A DNA stretch of 51,108 nucleotides from NCBI GenBank assembly GCA_002479255.1, contig DLMJ01000048.1:1-51108 (forward strand). Reading direction: 5' to 3'. The translations under genes were made by a program, and so were the position numbers. Positions 17,427-26,048 of the stretch are shown one piece after another. Each line of letters starts with the position of its first letter. Position 1 is the first letter of the stretch. The notes beneath the pieces were generated by a model. It was not told the DNA's origin, ran no database searches, and saw only the letters and a program-made list of their open reading frames with translations. Source of the stretch: Candidatus Binatus soli (GTDB taxonomy: Bacteria > Desulfobacterota > Binatia > Binatales > Binataceae).

Positions 17427-17810
17427 CTACTCGCGTTTCAGCGCGATCGCGTCGATCTCGATTCGCGCCTTGCGCGGCAGCGCCGCCACCTGCACGGTCG
17501 AGCGCGCCGGATACGGCGGATCGAAATGTTCTCCGTACACGCGGTTGACGATTTCAAACTCGGCGAGATCGATCATGAAGATAGTGGTCTTGACGACATC
17601 GATGAAATCCAGTCCCGCACCCGCGAGCACTTCGCCGAGGTTCTGGAGTGCGCGCCGGGTCTCGAATTCGATCCCCCCTTCCACGAGAGTACCCGACGCC
17701 GGATCGAGACCGATCTGCCCCGAGCAGAAGACCAACCCACTTTGCTCGACCGCCTGCGAATACGGACCGATCGCGGCCGGCGCCTGCCTGGCATGAATCG
17801 AGGTTTTCAT
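17427..17810 (-). CDS. ridA: RidA-family enamine/imine deaminase
   Basis: A 127-aa YjgF/YER057c/UK114 protein that hydrolyses reactive 2-aminoacrylate-type enamines released by PLP enzymes. Hallmarks are 'AIGPYSQAV', 'GLVFCSGQIGLDP', 'VVKTTIFMIDLAEFEIVNRVYGEHF' and the substrate-binding Arg in 'PARSTVQVAALPRKARIEIDAIA'. It is the last gene of the leftward operon, 39 nt after rel; a similar rel-ridA pairing is common in proteobacteria. It converges with the Kdo-kinase-like gene, leaving only 21 bp between the two stops; no clear terminator fits there. Confidence 0.96.
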   Translation of the reverse strand: MKTSIHARQAPAAIGPYSQAVEQSGLVFCSGQIGLDPASGTLVEGGIEFETRRALQNLGEVLAGAGLDFIDVVKTTIFMIDLAEFEIVNRVYGEHFDPPYPARSTVQVAALPRKARIEIDAIALKRE

Positions 17811-17849
17811 TTTGGTATCCCGCGAGAACTCGTTGCGCGCCGCTCGAGA

Positions 17850-20063
17850 TCAATGGCGATTGCCGTTTGGCTGGCCGAGGCGCGACACGCGCATGACGCC
17901 GTCGATCGCGCCGATCGAGTTCATCAGGTTGTTCAATTGACGGGCGCTGGTCACGCTGACCTCGAAGACCGCCAGTGCGCGTCCGTCGGCGCCGTGAGTC
18001 TTCACTTCGGCGGTCGATATATTCACGCCCGCCGTGGCGATCGCCTTGGTCATCGCGGCGAGCAAGCCCGGCTGATCGGCGCATAGCACTTCGAGCTGAA
18101 TCGGCCGCGGCGCTTCCTCGCCGTCCTTCCATACTACCGGCACGCGCCGCTGAGGATCGGTATTGAGCGCATGCGCGCATCCAGCGACGTGCACCGTAAC
18201 GCCGCGTCCGCGCGTGATGAAGCCGGTGATCGCCTCGCCCGGGAGCGGATTGCAGCATCGCGCGAATCGCACCAGCATGTCGCCTACGCCCGAGACCACG
18301 ACCGCACCGCTGGCGGATTTGCGCGCTTCCTTGGCGGCGCGCTCTCTTTGCGCCGGCCCCAGCGGCGTGGGTGGTTTCTCGGGACGATAGAGTCTCAGCT
18401 CGTCGGGCGTCAGCAGTTTCGCGAGCAACTGCGCAGGCGTGATTATTCCGTAGCCGACCGCGGCGAGCAGGCTTTCGACGTCGCGTTGCGAGAATTCCGC
18501 GAGGACTCCGTCCAGACGCTTGCCCGATCTAAGCTGCGTGACGCTGAGCTTGACCGGTTCGAGCTCGCGATCGAGCAGCGATATGCCGAGATCGCGGGAG
18601 CGTTCTGCTTGTTGATTGCGCAGCCATTGACGGATGCGCGATTTCGCACGCGCGGTGGCTGCGTAGTTGGTCCAATCCTTGCCCGGCACCTGCTTTTCGG
18701 AGGTCAGCACCTCGACCGTATCGCCCGATCGAAGCCGGTAGCGCAGCGGCACCATGCGTCCGTTGACGCGCGCGCCGGCGAGATGGTTGCCGACCTGGGA
18801 GTGGATTCGGTAGGCGAAGTCGATCACGGTCGAGCCGAGCGGAAAATCGAAGACGTCGCCCTTGGGCGTGAAAACGAAAACTTCCTCGGGAAACAGATCG
18901 TCCTTGACGGTCGAGAGAAATTCCTGGGGGTCCTTGAGATTCTGCTGCCATTCGATCAGGCGCCGCAGCCATGCAAACCGCTCCGTGTCCTTGAGCTCCC
19001 TGGAGTTGCCATCCTTGTAGCTCCAGTGCGCCGCGATCCCTTCCTCGGCCACCTTGTGCATCTCGCGCGTACGAATCTGCACTTCCATCCGCTGGACGCG
19101 CGGACCGATCACGGTGGTGTGCAGCGACTGATACATATTGGCCTTGGGCAGCGCGATGTAATCCTTGAAGCGGCCGGGCACCGGCTTCCAGTTGGCGTGC
19201 ACGACCCCGAGCGCCTCGTAACATTCGCGCACCGTGCCCACGATGATGCGGAACGCGACCAGGTCGTAGATTTCCTCGAAGCTGAGCCCCATCTCCTGCA
19301 TCTTGGAGTGAATCGAAAAGAAATGTTTGGGCCGGCCGGTGACCTCAGCCGTTACCCCGCTGTCGGAGAGGCGGCGCGACAGGATCTCAATGACGGCGGC
19401 GATGTACTCCTCGCGCTCTGTGCGTTTGGCCGCGACAAAGGCCTTCAGCGCCTGGTACGCAGTTGGATTCAGATAGCGAAATGACAGGTCCTCGAGCTCC
19501 GACTTGAGCCAGTAGATTCCGAGGCGATGAGCGATCGGTGCGTAAATTTCCATCGTCTCGCGCGCGATCTCCTGCTGCCGGTCGGCGGCGAGATGGTCGA
19601 GCGTGCGCATGTTGTGCAGGCGGTCGGCGAGCTTGATCAGCACGACGCGGATGTCGTGCGCCATCGCGATGATCATCTTGCGGAAATTCTCGGCCTGCTT
19701 TTCCTCGCGGCTCTGAAACGTGATCTTCGAGACCTTGGTCACTCCGTCGACGAGCTGCGCGACCTCGGCGCCGAAATCCGTCTGCACCTCCGCGAGCGAC
19801 GCCTCCGTATCCTCGACGACGTCGTGCAGCAAGCCGGTGACGATCGAAGGCACGTCGAGCTTGAGCTGTGCGATGATCATCGCGACGTTTAGGGGATGCG
19901 TGACGTAGGGCTCGCCCGATTCGCGCTTCTGATCGAGATGCATCCGCGCCGAGTAATCGTACGCGCGCCGGATGAGGCCGATGTCGGCCTGCGGGTTGTA
20001 AGTCTGCACCCGCCCGATGAGGCCGGCGAGTTGGTCGGGAGCGCTTTGCGCTAACTCTTCCAC
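17850..20063 (-). CDS. rel: Bifunctional (p)ppGpp synthetase/hydrolase (RelA/SpoT family)
   Basis: A 737-aa stringent-response enzyme. In order: the HD hydrolase domain with 'TGLLHDVVEDTEAS' and 'HNMRTLDHLAADRQQEIARET' (about 50-200); the synthetase domain with 'GRFKDYIALPKANMYQSLHT' (about 240-370), whose RFKD motif is typical of bifunctional enzymes rather than RelA; TGS ('VFVFTPKGDVFDFPLGSTVIDFAY'); a zinc-finger/helical region ('VRFARCCNPLPGEAITGFITRGRG'); and a C-terminal ACT domain ('QPGLLAAMTKAIATAGVNIS'). The GTG start overlaps the gmk stop by 13 nt. The rpoZ gene that usually separates gmk and rel is not here. Confidence 0.96.
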   Translation of the reverse strand: MEELAQSAPDQLAGLIGRVQTYNPQADIGLIRRAYDYSARMHLDQKRESGEPYVTHPLNVAMIIAQLKLDVPSIVTGLLHDVVEDTEASLAEVQTDFGAEVAQLVDGVTKVSKITFQSREEKQAENFRKMIIAMAHDIRVVLIKLADRLHNMRTLDHLAADRQQEIARETMEIYAPIAHRLGIYWLKSELEDLSFRYLNPTAYQALKAFVAAKRTEREEYIAAVIEILSRRLSDSGVTAEVTGRPKHFFSIHSKMQEMGLSFEEIYDLVAFRIIVGTVRECYEALGVVHANWKPVPGRFKDYIALPKANMYQSLHTTVIGPRVQRMEVQIRTREMHKVAEEGIAAHWSYKDGNSRELKDTERFAWLRRLIEWQQNLKDPQEFLSTVKDDLFPEEVFVFTPKGDVFDFPLGSTVIDFAYRIHSQVGNHLAGARVNGRMVPLRYRLRSGDTVEVLTSEKQVPGKDWTNYAATARAKSRIRQWLRNQQAERSRDLGISLLDRELEPVKLSVTQLRSGKRLDGVLAEFSQRDVESLLAAVGYGIITPAQLLAKLLTPDELRLYRPEKPPTPLGPAQRERAAKEARKSASGAVVVSGVGDMLVRFARCCNPLPGEAITGFITRGRGVTVHVAGCAHALNTDPQRRVPVVWKDGEEAPRPIQLEVLCADQPGLLAAMTKAIATAGVNISTAEVKTHGADGRALAVFEVSVTSARQLNNLMNSIGAIDGVMRVSRLGQPNGNRH

Positions 20064-20695
20064 GGCGCGAATTCGCCGCGCAGGCGGCCGACCTTGAGCC
20101 GCTCTGCGTCTACGATCGTTTCGAGCTGCGCAACGGATTCATCAACCTCGGCGTTGACGATCAGATAGTCGTATTCGGGATAGGCCTGGGCTTCGTCGCG
20201 CGCTTTGCGAAGCCGGTGCTGAATCTTCGATTCTTCCTCCGTGGCGCGCCCGCGCAGGCGCCCCTCGAGCTCGGCGAAGCTCGGCGGGAGTACAAAGACG
20301 GCGACGGAATCGCCGGGATAGATGGCGCGAATCTGCCGAGCGCCCTGAATGTCGATGTCGAGCAGGATATCGCGGCCCGAGGCGATCGCGGCGTCCAGCG
20401 GCGCGCGCGGCGTGCCGTAAAAAGATTCGAACACACGCGCCCATTCGGCGAGTTCGCCGGACGATTGCCTGCGTTTGAATTCTTCTTCGCTCACAAAGCT
20501 GTAATCGATTCCGTCCGCCTCGCCTTCTCGCGGCGCGCGCGTGGTCAAGGATACCGAAAACTCCAGGCCCGCTATCGCCTTGAGCGCCGCGCGCCAAATC
20601 GTGGTCTTGCCGGCCCCCGAAGGCGCCGAAAGGATGAAGATTATACCGCGCCTCGGCGGCAAAGAATCACGTGATTTCAACGGTATAGAAGCCAT
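20051..20695 (-). CDS. gmk: Guanylate kinase
   Basis: Phosphorylates GMP to GDP with ATP, feeding the GTP/(p)ppGpp pool. The 214 aa include the P-loop 'LSAPSGAGKTTIWRAAL' near residue 24, the GMP-binding 'SLTTRAPREGEADGIDYSFV', 'FYGTPRAPLDAAIASGRDILLDIDIQGARQI', the lid 'GRLRGRATEEESKIQHRL' and 'YDYLIVNAEVDESVAQL'. The ATG at 20695 follows yicC by 31 bp. Its stop lies inside the start of rel, so guanine nucleotide supply and (p)ppGpp metabolism are directly co-translated. Confidence 0.96.
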   Translation of the reverse strand: MASIPLKSRDSLPPRRGIIFILSAPSGAGKTTIWRAALKAIAGLEFSVSLTTRAPREGEADGIDYSFVSEEEFKRRQSSGELAEWARVFESFYGTPRAPLDAAIASGRDILLDIDIQGARQIRAIYPGDSVAVFVLPPSFAELEGRLRGRATEEESKIQHRLRKARDEAQAYPEYDYLIVNAEVDESVAQLETIVDAERLKVGRLRGEFAPWKS

Positions 20696-20726
20696 TAACC
20701 GTATGTAAAGGCCCTTCTACTATATC

Positions 20727-21602
20727 TTATTCGACGTTCTGGACCTGCTCGCGCATCTTTTCCGCTTCCGCCTTTACTTCAACCGTTACCTGAGAAAGCG
20801 CCGCGTTCTGCGACTTCGAACCCATCGTATTTACTTCGCGGTTGATTTCCTGGAGCACAAATTCAATCGACTTCCCGACCTGCCCCTGGCGCTTGAGCAG
20901 CGCCTTGAGACCGTCGAGATGCGTGCGCAGACGCGTGATCTCTTCGCTGATATCGCCGTGCTGCGAGGCGGACGACGCCTCCTCATAGAGACGTTTCTCG
21001 TTGACCGGCAAATCTGCCAGGAGTTCGCGAATCCGCTTGTGAAAATTGTCCATTATTTCCGCGCGCGTCTGCTCGGCCAGCCGTTCAATTTTCGGCACCG
21101 CCGCTTCGATATTGCGAACCCGCACCGCGAAATCCTTGTGCAGGCTGCGCCCTTCGCGCACACGCTCGGCATCCAGCGCTTTCAACGCGCGAACCAAAGC
21201 CTTGTGGCCAAGCCTGAATGCCGCGCCCGAGTCGTGCTCCTCCTCGACGACGTGAAAAATTTCAGGTCGGTTGAGGATCGATCCAATGTCCGGATTGCCG
21301 TTGAGATGAAGCTGCTTGCCCAGACGGCGCAGTTCGGCAACGTACAAATTCGCCAGCCGATCGTTCACCTCGAGCCGCACCGGCGGAGGCTTCAGCGCAA
21401 CCGACTTGATAAAAATTTCGACTCGTCCGCGCGCGACGACATTTTGTACGGCTTTGCGAATCTCGGCCTCATGCTCGCCCCATCCGCGCGGCACCGCCAG
21501 CTTGAGTTCGAAAAATCGCTGGTTGAGCGCGCGCACTTCGGCAATCACGCGAGTGCCGTCCTGCTCGGCGATAGCCCTGCCGAACCCGGTCATGCTTTTC
21601 AT
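20727..21602 (-). CDS. yicC: YicC-family endoribonuclease
   Basis: A 291-aa YicC/YloC family protein; characterised members are RNases. The N-terminus 'MKSMTGFGRAIAEQDG' is the family signature, and the C-terminal DUF1732 region ends 'EVNTMGSKSQNAALSQVTVEVKAEAEKMREQVQNVE', with 'DISEEITRLRTHLDGL' before it. The true start is the ATG at 21602, which overlaps the stop of the GT4 gene as ATGA and has AAGGAA upstream; the frame stays open further upstream but that part is not family-like. yicC-gmk adjacency is widespread. Confidence 0.95.
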   Translation of the reverse strand: MKSMTGFGRAIAEQDGTRVIAEVRALNQRFFELKLAVPRGWGEHEAEIRKAVQNVVARGRVEIFIKSVALKPPPVRLEVNDRLANLYVAELRRLGKQLHLNGNPDIGSILNRPEIFHVVEEEHDSGAAFRLGHKALVRALKALDAERVREGRSLHKDFAVRVRNIEAAVPKIERLAEQTRAEIMDNFHKRIRELLADLPVNEKRLYEEASSASQHGDISEEITRLRTHLDGLKALLKRQGQVGKSIEFVLQEINREVNTMGSKSQNAALSQVTVEVKAEAEKMREQVQNVE

Positions 21603-22819
21603 TTCACTCTGTTCCTTTCTTCCCTTTCTGCCCGCGTTTTTCTCACACACGCGCGATAGAGCGCGAGTGTCCGCGCGGCCATCGTCGCCATCGAATAATT
21701 TTCCATGGTGCGCACCCGCGCCGCCGCGCCCATCTGCGATCTCAGCCCGGTCGATTCCGCCAGGCGGCCGATCGCCGACGCAATTGCTTCGGGATTCGCC
21801 GGCGGCACGATGATTCCGGTGCGATCGTGTTCCACCACTTCGCGCAGTCCCCCCACGTCGCTCGCAATCACGGGGAGCGCGCTCGCCATGGCTTCCAGAG
21901 CGGCTACGCCGAGCCCTTCCTTCAGCGACGGCATCGCGAAGACGTCCGACGCCCACAGGAGTTCGCGCGGGTCGTCGATTCTGCCGAGCAGCTTGACGCT
22001 CTCAGCGCATCCCAGTTGCGCGATTTCGTGTTCGAGTTCTCCGCGAGTCGATCCCTGACCTGCGATAAAACATTTCAACTTGACGGACGATGCTGTCAGC
22101 GCGAGCTGCGCGATTGCTTCGATGAGATAGCGATGGCCCTTGCGCGGCTCGAGTGCGCCAACCGCAGAAATCACGAACTCGCCATCGGATATTCCGAGCG
22201 CGCTGCGGGCATCGGCGCGTTCCGGAGGAGTTGGCGGGCGGAAGCGGTCGCAATCCACGCCGCTCGGAACAACGGTAGTGCGCCGGCGATCGACGCCCGC
22301 GGCCGCCAGCGAATCGGCAACGCCGCCGGAGATCGCGACCACGCCATCGACCGCGCGATTGTACAGGTACGGCGCGAAAACGCGGTTGGGCCTGTAGTCC
22401 ATCCGCCGCGTAACGACCAGCGCACGCGCGAAGCCGCGTGCAAACGGCGCCATCGAATGCGCGCGCGAGGTGTGGAAATGAACGACGTCATAGCCTTCGC
22501 GTTTGAGAATCGCGCGCAGCCGGATGCCGGCTGACAGGTCGATAGCGTTGCGGATGCGCAGCGGATGGCATCTTATGCCCGCGGCGATGGCCCGCTCCCA
22601 GAGCCGTCCCGCGGGATCGCAAATCAACTCCGCGCGATGACCGCCGCCGGCCAGCGCAATCGTCAAGCCAAGCACCTGCGTCTCGCCCCCGGCGAAGCCG
22701 AGTTCGGGATCGATGCCGGCGATGCTCAGCGCCGGGGCGTCAACCGTGTTGCTGTTGGGATGCACTTGGATGGCGTCGTCATGTTGAACTGTCTGCGTCA
22801 TATTACAGTTTGATCGCAT
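21599..22819 (-). CDS. Family 4 glycosyltransferase
   Basis: A 406-aa GT-B enzyme. The N-terminal acceptor domain has 'DPELGFAGGETQVLGLTIALAGGGHRAELI' and 'YDVVHFHTSRAHSMAPFAR'. The C-terminal donor domain shows 'VVPSGVDCDRFRPP', 'VGALEPRKGHRYLIEAIAQL', 'VKLLGRIDDPRELLWASDVFAMPSLKEGLGVAALEAMA' (the E-x7-E motif) and 'GGLREVVEHDRTGIIVPPANPEAIA'. The start ATG at 22819 overlaps the GT2 stop as TGATG. In an operon with a heptosyltransferase-like enzyme and an LPS kinase, it most likely builds the LPS core; donor and linkage cannot be read from sequence. Confidence 0.9.
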   Translation of the reverse strand: MRSNCNMTQTVQHDDAIQVHPNSNTVDAPALSIAGIDPELGFAGGETQVLGLTIALAGGGHRAELICDPAGRLWERAIAAGIRCHPLRIRNAIDLSAGIRLRAILKREGYDVVHFHTSRAHSMAPFARGFARALVVTRRMDYRPNRVFAPYLYNRAVDGVVAISGGVADSLAAAGVDRRRTTVVPSGVDCDRFRPPTPPERADARSALGISDGEFVISAVGALEPRKGHRYLIEAIAQLALTASSVKLKCFIAGQGSTRGELEHEIAQLGCAESVKLLGRIDDPRELLWASDVFAMPSLKEGLGVAALEAMASALPVIASDVGGLREVVEHDRTGIIVPPANPEAIASAIGRLAESTGLRSQMGAAARVRTMENYSMATMAARTLALYRACVRKTRAEREERNRVK

Positions 22820-23511
22820 CAATCGAAAAATCTGTAATACAGGATTGCGCACACCGCGGTCAGCGCGTCGCGAATACCGATCTTCTTGCCCTCTTCGTAG
22901 GTCCGTCCCGAATACGACACCGGCACCTCGTAGATTCGCCATCGCGCGCGCGCCGCTTTGGCGGTGATCTCGGGCTCGAAGGTGAAGCGATTGGCGTTGA
23001 GCTTGAGCCTCATCAATTTCTCGCGCACGAAACCCTTCATCCCCGTCTCCATGTCGGTCAGGTTGAGATCGCTTACCATATTGGAGAGCAGGGTCACCGC
23101 GCGGTTCGCCACGTAGTGCCAGAAGAACATGACGCGATGCGGCCCGGAGAGAAAGCGCGAGCCGTAAACCATGTCGGCGCGCCCGTCGAGCAGCGGGCCG
23201 ATCATTGCGGCGTAGTCCCTGGGATCGTATTCGAGGTCGGCGTCCTGCACGAAGAGGTAAGGATTTTTCGCCGCCGCAAAGCCGAGCCGGAGCGCGGCGC
23301 CTTTGCCGCGATTGACGGTATGATAGAAACATTGAACGCGCGGATGGCTGAACTCGCGCAGAAACTTGGTAGTGCCGTCGGTCGATGCGTCATCGACGAC
23401 GATGACCTCGGGGTCGAAGCCGCAATCGAGCACGCGCTCGATTACGCGGCCGATCGTCGCGGCTTCGTTGTACACCGGAATCACCACGGAAATTTGCGTC
23501 CGCTCGGCCAT
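22819..23511 (-). CDS. Family 2 glycosyltransferase (polyprenyl-phosphate glycosyltransferase-like)
   Basis: A 230-aa GT-A enzyme. It starts 'MAERTQISVVIPVYNEAATIGRVIERVL' and has 'VIVVDDASTDGT', 'RGKGAALRLGFAAAKNPYLFVQDADLEYDP' (DxD-type region) and 'SDLNLTDMETGMKGFVRE', followed by 'FEPEITAKAARARWRIYEVPVSYSGRTYEEGKKIGIRD'. This matches the DPM1/GtrB-like GT2 group, which loads sugars onto lipid carriers. The short form lacks C-terminal membrane helices. The ATG at 23511 overlaps the upstream kinase stop as TGATG. It could supply donors for GT87/GT39 enzymes in the window; that link is inference. Confidence 0.9.
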   Translation of the reverse strand: MAERTQISVVIPVYNEAATIGRVIERVLDCGFDPEVIVVDDASTDGTTKFLREFSHPRVQCFYHTVNRGKGAALRLGFAAAKNPYLFVQDADLEYDPRDYAAMIGPLLDGRADMVYGSRFLSGPHRVMFFWHYVANRAVTLLSNMVSDLNLTDMETGMKGFVREKLMRLKLNANRFTFEPEITAKAARARWRIYEVPVSYSGRTYEEGKKIGIRDALTAVCAILYYRFFD

Positions 23512-24380
23512 CAGCTCCCGCTCGCCTCCCGATGCTGCCCCACGGACGCCGATGCGCGGGCGGCGACGCCTGCGCATTTCCGGTCGTCCGCAATTCTGGC
23601 CGCAAGCATCCCGGCAACACGGCGGCGTTCCGCGCGCCGGCGTCGCGCCGAAAACGCCGCGGCGTAGCCGCACCACACCCGCATCCGATCCGTATTCGTG
23701 ACGCCGCCGATCTCGAGGTGCCCCAGCTGAACGAGATTGCGCATCCGCGGCCGCTCGAAGCGGCTCAGAATCGTGCGCCGGGTGCGTTCGTGATCGATGA
23801 AAACGAATTGCGGCGGCTCCAGTTCGGTGACGAAGATGTTGTACGGCGTCAAGTCGCCGTGGATATATCCGGCGCGATGCAATCGCGCGACCTCCGCGCC
23901 GAGCGCGCGCAACATGACGCGCCTGGACGCGAGCTTCGCATGCTTGAAATGGCGCACAGCACTAGACCCGTCGACCCGCGCGGTTACTATGATCTCGCGT
24001 CCGCCGCGGCGCTCGGCGCCGAGCAGCAGAATGTCCGGGACACCCACGCCGTCGGCGCGCAGATGCTCCAATATCGACGCAACGTGCGCGGCGCGCCTGC
24101 GTTTGAATGTCCACCTGATTCGATTCAGGCCGCGGATCGGGTCGAGCACCTTGAAATAGGCGTCGAAACCTCTCGCACCATCGAAATGCTCGAACCACGT
24201 CTCGGCGTGACGCGAGCGGCGTACGCGAGTCGCCAAGGTGCCGTCGATTGCGGCGAATGCCGAAGCGATCAGGCTCTCGCGAAGTGGCTCTGAAAATCGC
24301 CCGTCGCCGCCCGGGATGAAGAAGGTCCATCCTCCGCGCGTCAACGGCGCCCCGTCAAAGCCCGTCATCCGCCAGGTCAT
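23511..24380 (-). CDS. LPS core kinase, WaaP/KdkA-like
   Basis: A 289-aa kinase-fold protein. The catalytic loop 'GYIHGDLTPYNIFV' (HGDLxxxN) and 'FVFIDHERTRRTIL' (metal-binding Asp) are clear. An N-terminal region contains 'YFKVLDPIRGLNRIRWTFKRRRAAHVASILEHL', resembling the ATP-site Lys region of LPS heptose kinases. It is the second such kinase in the window (the other is at 16659). The ATG at 24380 overlaps the heptosyltransferase-like stop as ATGA. The C-terminus is unusually rich in Arg and Ala. Probably phosphorylates an inner-core sugar; which one cannot be decided. Confidence 0.78.
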   Translation of the reverse strand: MTWRMTGFDGAPLTRGGWTFFIPGGDGRFSEPLRESLIASAFAAIDGTLATRVRRSRHAETWFEHFDGARGFDAYFKVLDPIRGLNRIRWTFKRRRAAHVASILEHLRADGVGVPDILLLGAERRGGREIIVTARVDGSSAVRHFKHAKLASRRVMLRALGAEVARLHRAGYIHGDLTPYNIFVTELEPPQFVFIDHERTRRTILSRFERPRMRNLVQLGHLEIGGVTNTDRMRVWCGYAAAFSARRRRAERRRVAGMLAARIADDRKCAGVAARASASVGQHREASGS

Positions 24381-25450
24381 CTCGCCGCTCCGCGCATCGC
24401 GAGCGCCCGCCTTACGGTCACGCTTACTTCTTCGGCAGATATTCGTCGCATGCATTCGCGCCCGATGGGGCATTGACGAAGATAGCAGGGATGGCACGGG
24501 ATCGCGCCGCTGATTGCGAGCTCGGCGAAGCCCCACGGCGCGGAGCGCTCGGCGGCGGTGGCGCCCCACAGCGATACCACCGGGCATCCCACCGCGGCCG
24601 CGATATGCATTGGGCCGGAGTCGGGTCCGAACGCGACGGCGCATTCGGGAAAGATCGCGATCAGATCGCGGATCGAGGTGCGTCCGGCCAGATTGAGTGC
24701 TGGAACGCCGTCGAGATGGCGCATGACTTCGCCGGCCAGTTTCGTTTCGTCGGGACCGCCGAGCAACACGGGAAATAGCGCCGGGCTGCCGGAGTCGGGG
24801 CGCGCGACCATCCGAATTGCCGCCGCGGTCGATTCAGGAAAGTAGATGCGGCTTGGCCACGACGAGCCAAGGATCACAGCCAGCACCGGACGCGGCGCAT
24901 CGCGCAGCATCTCGAGCGCGCGGGCGCGTTCCTGGTCCGTCGCGGCGAGTCCGAATTCGATCGGCGATTGCGCAATTCCGAGCGCATCGCCGAACGCCTG
25001 GTATTGCAGGAGCTTCAGGCGCATGTTCGGCTGCGGCGCGATCCGATGATTCGAAAAGAGATGGTTGAACTCCTTGGTGTTCGGCGCGGCGAAGCCAAAA
25101 CGAACTGCGGCGCCCGAGATTCGCGACGTGAAACCGCTTTTGAGATGACGCTGAAGGTCTATCGCCAGATCGAAATGCCCCTTGCGAATTCGCATCAGAA
25201 ACGGGATGAACGTCCATGGCGCGTGCGTGCGATCGTACACGATCGCTTCGTCGAGCCAGCGATGGCGGTCGAGTAGCCCGCTGGACTTGGGTTCCACGGC
25301 CCACGCGATGTGCGCGTCGGGCCACGCCTTGCGAATGCGCCCGAGCAAAGGAAGCGCGCGAACCACGTCGCCGATCGCACCGAACAGCACTATCAGCACA
25401 CGACGCGGCGGCGGCGCGATTTGCGTGGCGATGGCTTCAGGAGAGGACAT
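24377..25450 (-). CDS. Family 9 glycosyltransferase (LPS heptosyltransferase-like)
   Basis: A GT9 enzyme of about 357 aa that adds ADP-heptose to the LPS inner core. It has 'RRVLIVLFGAIGDVVRALPLLGRI' at the N-terminus, 'DLAIDLQRHLKSGFTSRISGA', 'ILGSSWPSRIYFPE', 'LLGGPDETKLA', and the donor-site 'VAFGPDSGPMHIAAAVGCPVVSLWGAT'. A Cys-rich tail ('CHPCYLRQCPIGRECMRRI') is typical of the family. The ATG at 25450 is preferred; a TTG at 25483 would add 11 residues. It is the first gene of the leftward LPS/yicC/gmk/rel operon, so the operon promoter should lie in 25484-25560. Confidence 0.88.
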   Translation of the reverse strand: MSSPEAIATQIAPPPRRVLIVLFGAIGDVVRALPLLGRIRKAWPDAHIAWAVEPKSSGLLDRHRWLDEAIVYDRTHAPWTFIPFLMRIRKGHFDLAIDLQRHLKSGFTSRISGAAVRFGFAAPNTKEFNHLFSNHRIAPQPNMRLKLLQYQAFGDALGIAQSPIEFGLAATDQERARALEMLRDAPRPVLAVILGSSWPSRIYFPESTAAAIRMVARPDSGSPALFPVLLGGPDETKLAGEVMRHLDGVPALNLAGRTSIRDLIAIFPECAVAFGPDSGPMHIAAAVGCPVVSLWGATAAERSAPWGFAELAISGAIPCHPCYLRQCPIGRECMRRISAEEVSVTVRRALAMRGAAR

Positions 25451-25483
25451 GTCGAGACTGGTCGAGGGCCGCTTCAGCTCCAA

Positions 25484-25618
25484 CGCTCGATGATAACGAA
25501 AATACAGCTTGCGCGCTGCTCTAGATGCGAGTATAAGATATCTTAATTCTAGATGGTGGAGGTATTAGCCGAATAAGCTGTACTGATCATTTCCTCGTAA
25601 GACATGGAGGAAAAGCAA
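25484..25618. other. Divergent intergenic region upstream of the LPS core operon
   Basis: AT-rich compared with its surroundings. It contains the perfect palindrome AAGATATCTT (25535-25544) between two TCTAGA-like sites. It separates the leftward LPS operon from small rightward ORFs. No convincing -35/-10 pair could be assigned. Confidence 0.3.
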
Positions 25619-25708
25619 ATGAACAAGTACGCAGGAAAAGCACGAACCGGCGCGACCGCGATCTTTGGCGTCGCCGGCGCTCCAGGCGCGACGCGATCAG
25701 GGGCGTAG
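25619..25708 (+). CDS. Possible 29-residue small protein
   Basis: A short frame starting ATG at 25619 and ending TAG at 25708. A strong GGAGGA at 25606-25611 sits 7 nt before the ATG. The product (MNKYAGKARTGATAIFGVAG..) is Gly/Ala-rich and basic, with no recognisable domain. It lies 3 nt ahead of a second small frame, so it might be a leader peptide or half of a two-gene small-protein operon. Supported only by the ribosome site and spacing. Confidence 0.3.
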   Translation: MNKYAGKARTGATAIFGVAGAPGATRSGA

Positions 25709-25711
25709 GCC

Positions 25712-25960
25712 ATGATAGCGATTGCCTTAGTCGCGACTATGATGATCGTGGTCGGATTGGTGATCGGATGCGCGGCCGTGGACATCCACTTCGACGAGCA
25801 AGAGCGTCTTCTCAGGGAAAAGCACCACCTTAAAGGAAGGGTACGCGATTGGTACGCGCAGCGCGACGCTGGCCGTCGGCGTTTCGCAAGATCCGGCAAA
25901 TTCGCGCAACGTGAGCCTCACTCGTACCGGCATGTAGCCGGGCTAAACCCATCCCGATGA
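25712..25960 (+). CDS. Possible 82-residue single-pass membrane protein
   Basis: An open frame of 82 aa with one strong hydrophobic segment at residues 2-22 ('IAIALVATMMIVVGLVIGCAA') and a charged cytoplasmic-like tail. No family recognised. The start is 3 nt after the stop of the 29-residue frame. The opposite strand is also open, so coding status is uncertain. Confidence 0.3.
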   Translation: MIAIALVATMMIVVGLVIGCAAVDIHFDEQERLLREKHHLKGRVRDWYAQRDAGRRRFARSGKFAQREPHSYRHVAGLNPSR

Positions 25961-26048
25961 CGAAACCGCCGGGGCGAATTAATCGTTCCGGCGTTTCAAC
26001 TTCGCTTCACGACTTCCCTGCCCGATCCCGTCCGGCACGCTCGTATCA

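Noticed and set aside
23389..23676. Longer N-terminus for the GT2 gene (start 23676)
   Set aside because: The extra residues overlap the kinase gene and are Arg-rich; ATG 23511 gives the standard family start and a TGATG junction.
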